A program made the translations under genes and the position numbers. From contig CAJWET010000066.1 in NCBI GenBank assembly GCA_913031515.1, forward strand, positions 1-8,099: a stretch of DNA of 8,099 nt. Direction: 5' to 3'. The notes under the pieces were generated by a model. The model searched no databases and was not told the DNA's origin. It saw only the letters and a program-made list of their open reading frames with translations. Of this stretch, positions 1 through 6,639 are shown piece after piece. How positions within the stretch are numbered: position 1 is the first letter of the stretch; each line of letters opens with the position of its first letter. Source of the DNA: an uncultured Acidimicrobiaceae bacterium (GTDB lineage Bacteria; Actinomycetota; Acidimicrobiia; Acidimicrobiales; UBA8592).

Positions 1-2
1 AT

Positions 3-341
3 CCATTCCATCAGCACCAAAAGTTTGCAGATTCCGGATTGGATATTCACGTCACCGAAGTAGAAGTTTTGCAAGAAAAAAATAGTGCCGCTTATGAGAA
101 GATTCTCTCAAAGCGCAAGGTGAACCCTGAAGAGTTCTTAATGGTGGGCAATAGCCTCCGTAGCGATATTTTCCCTGTAATCGAAATTGGAGGGCACGCT
201 ATTCATATACCCCACGAAATCACATGGCAATATGAAAACGAAAATGCAGAAGCAGGGCCCAGGAGCAACTACGCCGTCCTTGAATCAATAACAGCTCTTC
301 CGAACTTCTTAAATGACTATATTTCTGCAGAGGTAACGTAA
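3..341 (+). CDS. HAD-family hydrolase, C-terminal part (5' end outside window)
   Basis: The frame is open to the left edge, so this is the last 112 residues of a longer protein; the TTG at 39 is not needed as a start. Visible HAD-superfamily elements are a motif III lysine (K26 of the fragment, in LQEKNSAAYEKIL) and motif IV in MVGNSLRSDI (residues 47-56, with acidic D55). The tail GGHAIHIPHEITW matches soluble HAD phosphatases of the haloacid dehalogenase/YjjG-like (COG1011) type. The nucleophilic Asp (motif I), the Ser/Thr motif II and the cap domain lie outside the window, so the substrate cannot be read. It ends with TAA, 33 bp before psuG and in the same frame. Position next to psuG makes a sugar- or nucleotide-phosphate substrate possible, but that is inference only. 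Sure of the family, unsure of the role. Confidence 0.85.
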   Translation, partial: PFHQHQKFADSGLDIHVTEVEVLQEKNSAAYEKILSKRKVNPEEFLMVGNSLRSDIFPVIEIGGHAIHIPHEITWQYENENAEAGPRSNYAVLESITALPNFLNDYISAEVT

Positions 342-374
342 TCACAGTCACGTGTCGCCCTCTACACTGCTCAT

Positions 375-1292
375 ATGGGTCGTATAGGAAAAGTCTACCT
401 CTCCGAGGAAGTGTCGAAAGCCTTATCAGAGGGCTCTCCTATCGTTGCTCTGGAATCAACAGTATTTAGCACACTTGGACTACCAGAACCTGCCAATGCT
501 GATGCTCTTGAACGCTGTATCTCCACCATTGAAGATCATGGTGCTGTGGCTGCGATTACAGCCGTGATTAACGGCGAGATTCGTCTGGGCATCACGAATA
601 GCGAATGGGGTCAGATCCTCAATTGCACAACGAAGGTGGCTGCACGGGATTTGCCTCTTTCGATGGCTGAAGAACTAAGTGTTGGGGTTACTACGGTTTC
701 CGCTTCCCTCTCAATAGCGGCTGCAGCAGGAATCAAGGTATTCTGCACTGGTGGAATCGGTGGAGTCCACCATGGATATGAAGAAACGGCTGATCTTAGT
801 GCTGACTTGCACGCACTTGCGAAACACCAAGTTGTATGCGTAAGTGCTGGAGCGAAAGCATTTTTAGACCTCCCAAAGACTTTGGAAGTGCTCGAAAGTC
901 TAGGGGTTCCTGTTCTAGGTTGGGACACAAACGACTTTCCAGCTTTCTACCTTCGCAATAGTGGGTTGCCAATTAGGAGGGTCGAACATGCGGCGACCAT
1001 TGTAAAGGTCTTTGAAAACGCATCAGCGTTAGATCTTCCGCAGGGGATTCTGGTAGGTGTCCCAATTCCCGAAGAACACCAATTGGATCCGGAGAAAGGT
1101 TGGTCTTTGATAGATAGAGCACTCGAGGAAGCGAAAAGAATCGGACTTCGTGGGCCCGGTGTTACTCCTTTTATCCTTAAAACCCTAGCTAGGGAGACCA
1201 GCGGAGAAAGCATCCCCGCGAATCTTGCACTTCTGGAAAATAACGCAAGAGTATCCGTTGAGATAGCAAAAGAATTTCAGGAATACATCTAG
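375..1292 (+). CDS. psuG: Pseudouridine-5'-phosphate glycosidase
   Basis: PsuG (YeiN/IndA family) reversibly splits pseudouridine-5'-phosphate into uracil and ribose-5-phosphate, breaking a C-C glycosidic bond; it is a cytosolic Mn-dependent homotrimer in E. coli. The 305 residues match the family length (E. coli 312) and align end to end from memory. Expected active-site residues are present: E27 in VALEST (E. coli E31), K87 in TTKVAARDLP (K93), H132 in GGIGGVHHG, the metal ligand D144 in DLSADL (D149), and the Schiff-base lysine K161 in SAGAKAFLDL (K166). One oddity is the loop after E27, which reads ESTVFSTLG where E. coli has ESTIISHG: one residue longer and without the His. ATG 375 is the only ordinary start that keeps the full N-terminus, but no Shine-Dalgarno precedes it. 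Neither psuK nor a pseudouridine transporter is adjacent; a HAD hydrolase lies upstream instead. Confidence 0.95.
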   Translation: MGRIGKVYLSEEVSKALSEGSPIVALESTVFSTLGLPEPANADALERCISTIEDHGAVAAITAVINGEIRLGITNSEWGQILNCTTKVAARDLPLSMAEELSVGVTTVSASLSIAAAAGIKVFCTGGIGGVHHGYEETADLSADLHALAKHQVVCVSAGAKAFLDLPKTLEVLESLGVPVLGWDTNDFPAFYLRNSGLPIRRVEHAATIVKVFENASALDLPQGILVGVPIPEEHQLDPEKGWSLIDRALEEAKRIGLRGPGVTPFILKTLARETSGESIPANLALLENNARVSVEIAKEFQEYI

Positions 1293-1318
1293 ATCTGGTT
1301 TTGTTCATTTTCTATATT

Positions 1319-1951
1319 TTAATTTTTCTTCCTGCGTTCAATTCGATCTGCGCCTGCATCTAGGCCTGGGAGTTGCTGCTCAACCCCGCCTCGCTGCCGT
1401 GTAATTTCCTCTAGCGTATACTGCTCTACTTCTTCCCAGTTATAGGCCCGCCGGCCTTTCAAATGCCGATTATATGGCTGGTCAAAAATAATAACTTCTC
1501 GACCATCTTCTTGGAATGCTTCAATGTTGTGCGGTCCATCATCAATGTATAGGTCTGCATGAAGGGCTGATTTCGCACCGATGAAACAAAGATCCCTATA
1601 AGGGATTTGAGCTCGGTCTAACCAATCTGCAGTGTCTCCTGCTGCAATAGCATGGCCCCAATTGACATAGAGGCGATGGCTGATGATACGGATCCAGACA
1701 CCCTGGTCGGAAAGTCTCCAGAGCGTTTCTGCCGCTCCTTCGATTACGGGCATGTCACGAAACATACGGTGTTCAACAACCGCTCGCTCATGAAGCGTTT
1801 CGAAGTCATCTGAACTCAAACCCCATTCTTTAAAACCCCAACTCCGATCCAAAGGAAGAGTGGATGGATCCACGGATAATTCTTTTGCCACGATGTCACG
1901 GAATATTCTGTTATGGTCGCCACATACGCCATCCAAATCTACGCCAAGCAC
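1319..1951 (-). CDS. 5'(3')-deoxyribonucleotidase-like HAD phosphatase (NT5C type)
   Basis: This is a HAD-superfamily phosphatase of the NT5C type (Pfam NT5C), whose characterised members dephosphorylate mainly pyrimidine (deoxy)nucleoside monophosphates in the cytosol. HAD motifs in order are DLDGVCGD (residues 5-12, nucleophile D5 and acid/base D7), IISHR (S91, motif II), K127 in GAKSALHADL (motif III) and YIDDGPHNIE (D137/D138, motif IV). The 210-residue length is usual. The C-terminal 20 or so residues are charged, ending RIERRKKN. The gene converges on psuG with a 26-bp gap and diverges from upp. The GTG at 1951-1949 is taken as the start, but it has no well-spaced ribosome site: TAAGGAG (1974-1980) lies 22 nt upstream and is instead 7 nt from an in-frame ATC at 1966-1964, which would add NPPFV in front of LGVDLDG. 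Nucleotide salvage fits the neighbours; the exact substrate is unproven. Confidence 0.85.
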   Translation of the reverse strand: MLGVDLDGVCGDHNRIFRDIVAKELSVDPSTLPLDRSWGFKEWGLSSDDFETLHERAVVEHRMFRDMPVIEGAAETLWRLSDQGVWIRIISHRLYVNWGHAIAAGDTADWLDRAQIPYRDLCFIGAKSALHADLYIDDGPHNIEAFQEDGREVIIFDQPYNRHLKGRRAYNWEEVEQYTLEEITRQRGGVEQQLPGLDAGADRIERRKKN

Positions 1952-2052
1952 GAATGGTGGATTGATAGTCGAACTCCTTATTATTCATTCACTAGGTCTA
2001 AGATAGCTTCTAAGTAAAGTTTGAATGGGTATGGAAGGTTTCGAAAAGGTAT
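1952..2052. promoter_or_regulatory. Divergent intergenic region between the NT5C-type gene and upp
   Basis: These 101 bp separate two divergently transcribed genes, so promoters for both are expected here. I find no convincing -35/-10 pair in either direction. TCTAAG occurs twice on the + strand (1997-2002 and 2009-2014) with a 12-bp period, and could be an operator half-site pair or chance. For upp, GGAAGG (2033-2038) lies 14 nt and AAAAGG (2044-2049) 3 nt before the ATG; neither is ideally spaced. Confidence 0.35.
1974..1980 (-). promoter_or_regulatory. Shine-Dalgarno TAAGGAG for the NT5C-type gene, spaced for an ATC start
   Basis: On the minus strand TAAGGAG is followed by seven bases (TTCGACT) and then ATC AAT CCA CCA TTC GTG. 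It is the only strong anti-16S match ahead of the gene. Its spacing suits the ATC at 1966-1964, not the GTG at 1951-1949. No ATG, GTG or TTG lies in frame between the upstream in-frame TGA and the GTG. Confidence 0.55.
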
Positions 2053-2676
2053 ATGGAAGTTTTAGTCATTGATCACCCTCTAGTAGCGGACAGGTTAACA
2101 AATATTCGTCGAACTTCGACCACGAATGCTTCTTTCAGGCGTAACCTCCATGAGATTTCAATCTTCTTGATTTACGAAGCTCTTCAGGGCATCAGGCTTA
2201 CAGAAACACGAGTAGATACACCTCTCGCTCCGACAAATTCCTTCGTTGTAGAAGACCAGCCCGTATTTGTTCCTATTCTCCGAGCCGGTTTAGGAATGCT
2301 TGATGCAGCTTTACTATTGTTTCCTGAATCACGTGTTGCTTTTGTTGGAGCAAAACGCGATGAAGAAACTCTACAACCGGATATGTACTTGAATACTATT
2401 CCCGAAACACTCGATGGGGCGAGGGTGGTGGTATTAGACCCTGCTCTTGCCACAGGAGGTTCAATGATTGAAGCTTTGGAATTGGCTGCTGCTTCCGGTG
2501 CAGGGGAAATTATCGTGGTGACTCTCCTTGCATCACCAGAAGGTATTCAAGCGTTAAAGGAAAATGGTTTAGGGGTGAAAGTGGTTACCGCCGCTATCGA
2601 CGAAAGATTGAACGACGTCGGGTATATCTACCCTGGGTTAGGGGATGCAGGAGATCGCCAATACGGGATTAATTAG
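2053..2676 (+). CDS. upp: Uracil phosphoribosyltransferase
   Basis: Upp condenses uracil with PRPP to give UMP and pyrophosphate, the key step in pyrimidine base salvage, in the cytosol. At 207 residues it matches the family (E. coli 208) along its length: HPLVADRL near the N-terminus, VFVPILRAGLGMLD (71-84), the flexible-loop stretch GAKRDEETLQP (99-109), the PRPP-binding loop DPALATGGS (129-137; most homologues read DPMLATGGS) and the uracil-binding C-terminus GLGDAGDRQYG (195-205). ATG 2053 aligns with the family N-terminus; nearby ATGs at 2025 and 2031 are out of frame. It would recapture uracil released by PsuG. The stop codon TAG abuts, with no spacer, the stop of the convergent mutase gene. 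A upp-pmmB neighbourhood is also found in mycobacteria. Confidence 0.96.
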   Translation: MEVLVIDHPLVADRLTNIRRTSTTNASFRRNLHEISIFLIYEALQGIRLTETRVDTPLAPTNSFVVEDQPVFVPILRAGLGMLDAALLLFPESRVAFVGAKRDEETLQPDMYLNTIPETLDGARVVVLDPALATGGSMIEALELAAASGAGEIIVVTLLASPEGIQALKENGLGVKVVTAAIDERLNDVGYIYPGLGDAGDRQYGIN

Positions 2677-4368
2677 TTACTCTCTTAGGCTCAGGTGAAG
2701 GAATACCCGGAGATCATCTACGACGTCATCGAAAGCTCGCTGGGTCCACGTTCTTTCTCTTTCTAAATTTCCTTCATCATTTACCGACACAACCCGTTCC
2801 AGATATGTTTTTACAACCGGTTCAGTGCCGCTTGGCCGTATGAGAATGCGTATGTCTCCTTCAAGCATCAGACAGATCATATTCGATGGTGGTAGTTCCA
2901 ATTCGGCGTCGGCAGCGACAGTGTCATAGTCGACGAATTCAAGAGTCCGTAACCCTCCTAAGTCATCTGGGGGTTTACGATTTAGTAATTCAGAGATCAG
3001 ATCGACATGGTGAGACGCTACCTGATGGGCGATTCGGATACCTTCTGAACGAGAAACATGAAGTCCATGATTTAGATAGATCTCGTTGATCTTATCGAGG
3101 ACTGTCAGATCCCTTTTCTTGAGATCCTCAGCCATTTCTATGAATCGTAGGGCAGCGGAAATCCCGTCCTTATCTCGAACTAGATCAGTAACGGAATAGC
3201 CTAAAGCCTCTTCGTAGGAAAAAATTGGGTTCTTTGTTGAGTCTCTATATGCTTCGGGGATTATCCACTTAAATCCAGTCAGAGTTTGTGCATGCTCAAC
3301 CGCAGCTTCTACCGCAATCTTTCCAACAAGTGAGGAAGATACGACAGAAGAGACAACCTTACGATTCTGACCTGTTGTTACTTCTAGCATCCTATTGCAA
3401 AGGAGAGCTCCGATCTCGTCTCCGGAGAGCGCCCGCCATTCACCACTCTTCGTTTGCACTCCAACAGCTAGCCGGTCTCCATCAGGGTCATTTGCTATAG
3501 CTAAATCAGCGTTATTGTTTCGGGCTACTTCGAAAAGTTGGTCCAATGACCCTTTTTCTTCCGGATTTGGGAACGGCGTAGTTGGGAACTCAGGATCAGG
3601 TAGTATTTGAGATGGGACCGCTACCAGGTTACCAATCCCCGCCAAATCAAATACCCGCTCGATAGTCGCCCAGCTGACCCCATGTAATGGCGTGTATGCA
3701 ATAGTGAGTGATCCGGTAAGTTTTGGGACAGTATTTGCTATTGCCGAACAATATTCAGACCATAGTTCATCGCCGATTTCCTCTATTCCTCCTTTACCTT
3801 TGGCTATATCTCTCGGAGGGAGTTTAAAATTTCGGATGTGGGCATCAATTACCTCATCTACAGGGGAACGTAACTGTGCTCCATCAGAAAGGAATACCTT
3901 GCAGCCGTTGTCTGTAGCTGGATTATGTGAGGCCGTAACCATTATTCCAAGATCGGCGGACTTTTTTCGGACAGCAAATGAAACAACTGGAGTAGGGACA
4001 ACTTTGGCAAAAATCAGAGAATTTATCCCAAAGTGAGAGAACAAAGTCGCAAAGTCTTCTGCATATGTCTGGCTATTCTTTCGGGCATCGTATCCGATAA
4101 TTACCGTTGTTCCTGCCTTTAAATATTCTGCGATACCTCCGGCCACCCTTCGAACCGTGAGGCGGTTTATACGGTTTGGGCCACTACCTTGAGCTCCGCG
4201 GATCCCGGCCGTTCCGAATGTCAGTCGCTGGAAGAAGCGGTCTTCGAGTCCCTTCCGGTCGCCGGTATTAAGTAATTCCGCTAGTTCGGTACGGGTTTTT
4301 GAGTCTGGGTCATGCTGAATCCATTCCTCAACTCGAGAATTAAGATCTTTGTCATTATTTGACTCCAT
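2677..4368 (-). CDS. Phosphoglucomutase/phosphomannomutase family enzyme (PGM2/PmmB-like phospho-sugar mutase)
   Basis: This alpha-D-phosphohexomutase superfamily enzyme moves phosphate between C1 and C6 (hexoses) or C1 and C5 (pentoses) using a phosphoserine intermediate. All four signature elements are intact: the phosphoserine loop TASHNP (145-150, S147), the metal loop DPDGDR (294-299), the sugar-recognition loop YEEALGYS (385-392) and the phosphate-binding RPSGTEP (511-517). LTFGTAGIRG (49-58) is the usual N-terminal signature. The 563-residue length and the EEALGY loop place it with the long PGM2/PgcA/PmmB group rather than the roughly 450-residue ManB or GlmM enzymes. Members act on glucose-1-P, mannose-1-P or, in the PGM2 type, ribose-1-P and deoxyribose-1-P. 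Position beside upp and a nucleoside kinase makes a phosphopentomutase role attractive, but this is inference. It starts at ATG 4368, 12 bp after the kinase stop, without a clear ribosome site, so translational coupling is likely. Confidence 0.93.
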   Translation of the reverse strand: MESNNDKDLNSRVEEWIQHDPDSKTRTELAELLNTGDRKGLEDRFFQRLTFGTAGIRGAQGSGPNRINRLTVRRVAGGIAEYLKAGTTVIIGYDARKNSQTYAEDFATLFSHFGINSLIFAKVVPTPVVSFAVRKKSADLGIMVTASHNPATDNGCKVFLSDGAQLRSPVDEVIDAHIRNFKLPPRDIAKGKGGIEEIGDELWSEYCSAIANTVPKLTGSLTIAYTPLHGVSWATIERVFDLAGIGNLVAVPSQILPDPEFPTTPFPNPEEKGSLDQLFEVARNNNADLAIANDPDGDRLAVGVQTKSGEWRALSGDEIGALLCNRMLEVTTGQNRKVVSSVVSSSLVGKIAVEAAVEHAQTLTGFKWIIPEAYRDSTKNPIFSYEEALGYSVTDLVRDKDGISAALRFIEMAEDLKKRDLTVLDKINEIYLNHGLHVSRSEGIRIAHQVASHHVDLISELLNRKPPDDLGGLRTLEFVDYDTVAADAELELPPSNMICLMLEGDIRILIRPSGTEPVVKTYLERVVSVNDEGNLERERTWTQRAFDDVVDDLRVFLHLSLRE

Positions 4369-4380
4369 GGACTAATTCTG

Positions 4381-5382
4381 TCAAAGATCTAATGTAGTTG
4401 ACACAATTTCCGCTAAAGAAGACTGCGGACGTGCCCCCGTCTGGGTGATCACTTCCGCCGCGGCAAGCGAACCGATTCTGCCGCAGGTTTCGAAATCATA
4501 CTGCTTAGTAAGACCATAGAGGAATCCGGCTGCGTAGAGATCCCCAGCCCCAGTAGAGTCAACTACTTTCTCAACCGGATAGGCTTCTATGTCAATTGTT
4601 TGTCCTTCAGTGACTACGGTCGAGCCGTTATGGGCTTCAGTAATGCATGCAATTTCGACTTGTCCGCTAACCCATTTGACGGCGTCTTCAATTGAATTGC
4701 ATCCACTTAAAGTCAAATACTCGGCTTCATTGCCAAAGAGTACATCTATCGGACCTGCGACAAGTTCTAGCCATTCTTTATGGTGGCGTTCAACGCAGAA
4801 AGTATCCGAAAGTGTAAAAGATACTTTTCTATTGGCTTCTTTCGCTATGGACATTGCTAACCGGATTGTGTTCTTGGTCGTTTCAATATCCCATATGTAA
4901 CCTTCACAGTAGAGAAAATTTGAAGTGGCAACTTTTTCAGTATCAATGTCTTCTGTGTATAGGGTGCTGCTTGCCCCTAGAAAGGTATTCATCGTTCTCG
5001 CTCCATCTGGGGTTACAAGCACCATTGAACGTGCTGTGGGCAAACCAGTTGAAGCTGGAGCTACAAGATGGTCCACACCCGCGGCTTCGATGTCGTGTAC
5101 GAATAACTCCCCCAACTGATCATTTCTTACTTTGCCTATATACCCAGTTGAAGCTCCTAACGACGCTATCCCCGCCATAGTATTTGCAGCAGAACCACCT
5201 GAAGTTTGGATGGCAGGCCGCATATCATTGTAGATTGCCAACGCAGTTTGTTCATCAACGAGCGACATCGAATTCTTTACGAGGTCATGCCGTAAAAGGA
5301 ATTCTTCGTTTTCGTGACTAATGACATCAACGATCGCATTTCCAATCCCGACAACATCGTACGACGAATCTAAATTGTTCAT
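4381..5382 (-). CDS. PfkB/ribokinase-family kinase, adenosine kinase-like
   Basis: This ribokinase-family kinase resembles the bacterial proteins usually annotated as adenosine kinase (adenosine + ATP to AMP + ADP). The N-terminus YDVVGIGNAIVDV (8-20) and the first signature GGSAANT (62-68) form the sugar-binding side. PTARSMVLVTPDGARTMNT is the usual lid-proximal strand. The second PfkB signature DSTGAGDLYAAGFLYG (275-290) carries the anion hole and catalytic base D281. The 333-residue length is typical. It starts at ATG 5382 with only a weak purine run (GAAGAA) directly before it, 36 bp after the reductase stop and 12 bp before the mutase. Because the window has PsuG but no recognised PsuK, a role in phosphorylating pseudouridine or another nucleoside cannot be excluded; the sequence looks more like the adenosine kinase branch. 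It uses TGA as stop, consistent with the standard code. Confidence 0.88.
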   Translation of the reverse strand: MNNLDSSYDVVGIGNAIVDVISHENEEFLLRHDLVKNSMSLVDEQTALAIYNDMRPAIQTSGGSAANTMAGIASLGASTGYIGKVRNDQLGELFVHDIEAAGVDHLVAPASTGLPTARSMVLVTPDGARTMNTFLGASSTLYTEDIDTEKVATSNFLYCEGYIWDIETTKNTIRLAMSIAKEANRKVSFTLSDTFCVERHHKEWLELVAGPIDVLFGNEAEYLTLSGCNSIEDAVKWVSGQVEIACITEAHNGSTVVTEGQTIDIEAYPVEKVVDSTGAGDLYAAGFLYGLTKQYDFETCGRIGSLAAAEVITQTGARPQSSLAEIVSTTLDL

Positions 5383-5418
5383 TTCTTCAAACCATCCAGT
5401 TGGTAATTTATACCTTAC

Positions 5419-6627
5419 CTAGGTCGATTGCTCTTCAGCATAGGCAATAGCATCATCCCAGCTCACCCGGTCAGTGATCATTTGTTTGTACTTCATCACA
5501 TGTCGTGGGCGATTAAACCCAAGGATTCCCACTAGGCGTCCTTCGCGACCATATGCGGTAGCGAATCTTCTCTCTTCAATGGACCCTGTGATTACTCTGA
5601 TCTCATCCTCTGGACGTGTACGGCCTGCGAGTTGAATTTTCCGGTCGAATTGGTCAGTCCAAAACCATGGAGTGGGCGTATAGGGCTCTATCGCCTGATC
5701 TCCAGATAGAAGCCTCCTTGCAGCATACATGCCCTGTTCAACGGCATTGTCCCAGTGTTCGACTCTCATGGTTTCACCGAAGAGTCTATTCGGCCATCTG
5801 GCAACATCTCCCGCTGCTACAACATCTGGGGCTGCTAAGCACGTTTCATCACAAACGACCCCGTTATCAATCTCCAAACCACTTCCTTCAAGCCATTCAG
5901 TATTTGGAATAACACCAATACCAACGACTACGACATCTGCATTAATGGTTGTTCCGTCCGCCAGCACAACCTGTTCCACTCTGGTGTCACCCTGAATTGC
6001 CTCTACTCCGATTCCGGTAATGACATCCACTCCATGGTCTCGGTGGACATTCGCCGTGACTTCTCCCATTTCTGCTCCTAAAACATGTTCAAATGGGACA
6101 GGAGCTACTTCGACCATAGAGACATTTAAGCCTCGCTGGCGTGCAGTGGCTGCAACTTCTGCCCCAATAAAGCCTGCTCCAACAACAACGACTCTTTGCG
6201 GTTCAGAATCGAGGGAAGACCTGAGAGCTAAAGCATCATCTAAACTTCGGAGCGTGTATACCCCCTCAAGGCCTTCTGGAAGAGGAAGGGAGCGGCAACG
6301 AGCTCCGGTTGCGATAATAAGCCCGTCATAATTGAGTTCCGTACCAGAGTCAAGAGATACTTTCTTGATCGTTAAATCTAAACCAACCGCCCTTTGTCCG
6401 AGGTGCCATTCAAAGTTAAGATCCTCGGAGCGTTCAGGGGGAAGTAACGAAACCCGATCAGGTTCCCAATCACCTGCAAGAACCTGCTTAGAAAGAGGAG
6501 GCCTGTCGTATGGCATATGGGGTTCATCACCAACAAGATGGATCTCCCCGTCATATCCTTGTGTCCTTAGTTCCTCTGCTGCGCGAAGTCCTGCAAGAGA
6601 AGCCCCAACAACTACGATATTTTTCAG
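5419..6627 (-). CDS. Ferredoxin reductase, FAD-dependent pyridine nucleotide-disulfide oxidoreductase family (probable CTG start)
   Basis: This 402-residue reductase of the BphA4/putidaredoxin-reductase type moves electrons from NAD(P)H through FAD to a ferredoxin. Domains in order are the FAD dinucleotide loop GASLAG (8-13), PYDRPPLSK (39-47), the ATGA motif (106-109), the NAD(P) loop GAGFIG (150-155), the second FAD contact AAGDVA (271-276), and a C-terminal reductase domain with WFWTDQFD (321-328). The first ordinary start codon in frame, ATG 6516, would delete the first 37 residues including the essential FAD loop. The only candidate further up is CTG 6627-6625, seven nt after GAGGG and one codon (CAA) after the in-frame TGA of the ferredoxin. 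Homologues recalled typically begin M-K-x-hydrophobic-GAS, matching CTG AAA AAT ATC decoded as Met. The partner is almost certainly the ferredoxin immediately upstream; the terminal acceptor (P450, Rieske or other oxygenase) is not in view. Confidence 0.9.
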   Translation of the reverse strand: MKNIVVVGASLAGLRAAEELRTQGYDGEIHLVGDEPHMPYDRPPLSKQVLAGDWEPDRVSLLPPERSEDLNFEWHLGQRAVGLDLTIKKVSLDSGTELNYDGLIIATGARCRSLPLPEGLEGVYTLRSLDDALALRSSLDSEPQRVVVVGAGFIGAEVAATARQRGLNVSMVEVAPVPFEHVLGAEMGEVTANVHRDHGVDVITGIGVEAIQGDTRVEQVVLADGTTINADVVVVGIGVIPNTEWLEGSGLEIDNGVVCDETCLAAPDVVAAGDVARWPNRLFGETMRVEHWDNAVEQGMYAARRLLSGDQAIEPYTPTPWFWTDQFDRKIQLAGRTRPEDEIRVITGSIEERRFATAYGREGRLVGILGFNRPRHVMKYKQMITDRVSWDDAIAYAEEQST

Positions 6628-6639
6628 TTGTCAGCCCTC
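6625..6639 (-). promoter_or_regulatory. Ribosome site, stop codon and CTG start at the ferredoxin-reductase junction
   Basis: Reading the minus strand, GAGGG (6639-6635) is followed by CTGACAA, containing the ferredoxin stop TGA (6633-6631), and then CTG (6627-6625). GAGGG is 7 nt from the CTG, normal Shine-Dalgarno spacing. The stop and CTG are in the same frame, separated by one CAA codon, which is a geometry suited to termination-reinitiation coupling. Confidence 0.6.

Noticed and set aside
39..341. HAD hydrolase as a complete 100-residue gene starting at TTG 39
   Set aside because: The frame is open to the window edge and the sequence lacks HAD motifs I and II, so it is the end of a longer gene.
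1183..1194. Perfect palindrome CCCTAGCTAGGG within psuG
   Set aside because: Inside conserved coding sequence, no loop for a hairpin and no T-run after it; a 12-bp palindrome in 8 kb is not remarkable.
611..1213. Two minus-strand open frames (611-928 and 947-1213) inside psuG
   Set aside because: They lie antisense to a fully conserved enzyme, show no recognisable domain and have Ser/Pro/Thr-rich shadow composition.
1293..1318. T-rich 26-bp spacer between psuG and the NT5C-type gene as a terminator
   Set aside because: T-rich on the + strand but no stable GC stem precedes the T-runs, so an intrinsic terminator is not supported.
3692..4036. A 114-codon plus-strand open frame opposite the mutase gene
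   Set aside because: The opposite strand carries the catalytic TASHNP segment and intact family motifs; the frame has no ribosome site or family match and is a shadow.
4589..5180. Overlapping plus-strand frames opposite the adenosine kinase-like gene
   Set aside because: They overlap each other in different frames and oppose a conserved PfkB protein; no independent coding evidence.
5397..5418. TATAAA-like element with GGTA/TACC arms (minus strand) in the reductase-kinase gap as a promoter
   Set aside because: No -35-like hexamer at 16-18 bp upstream and the arms are only 4 bp; not enough to call a promoter.
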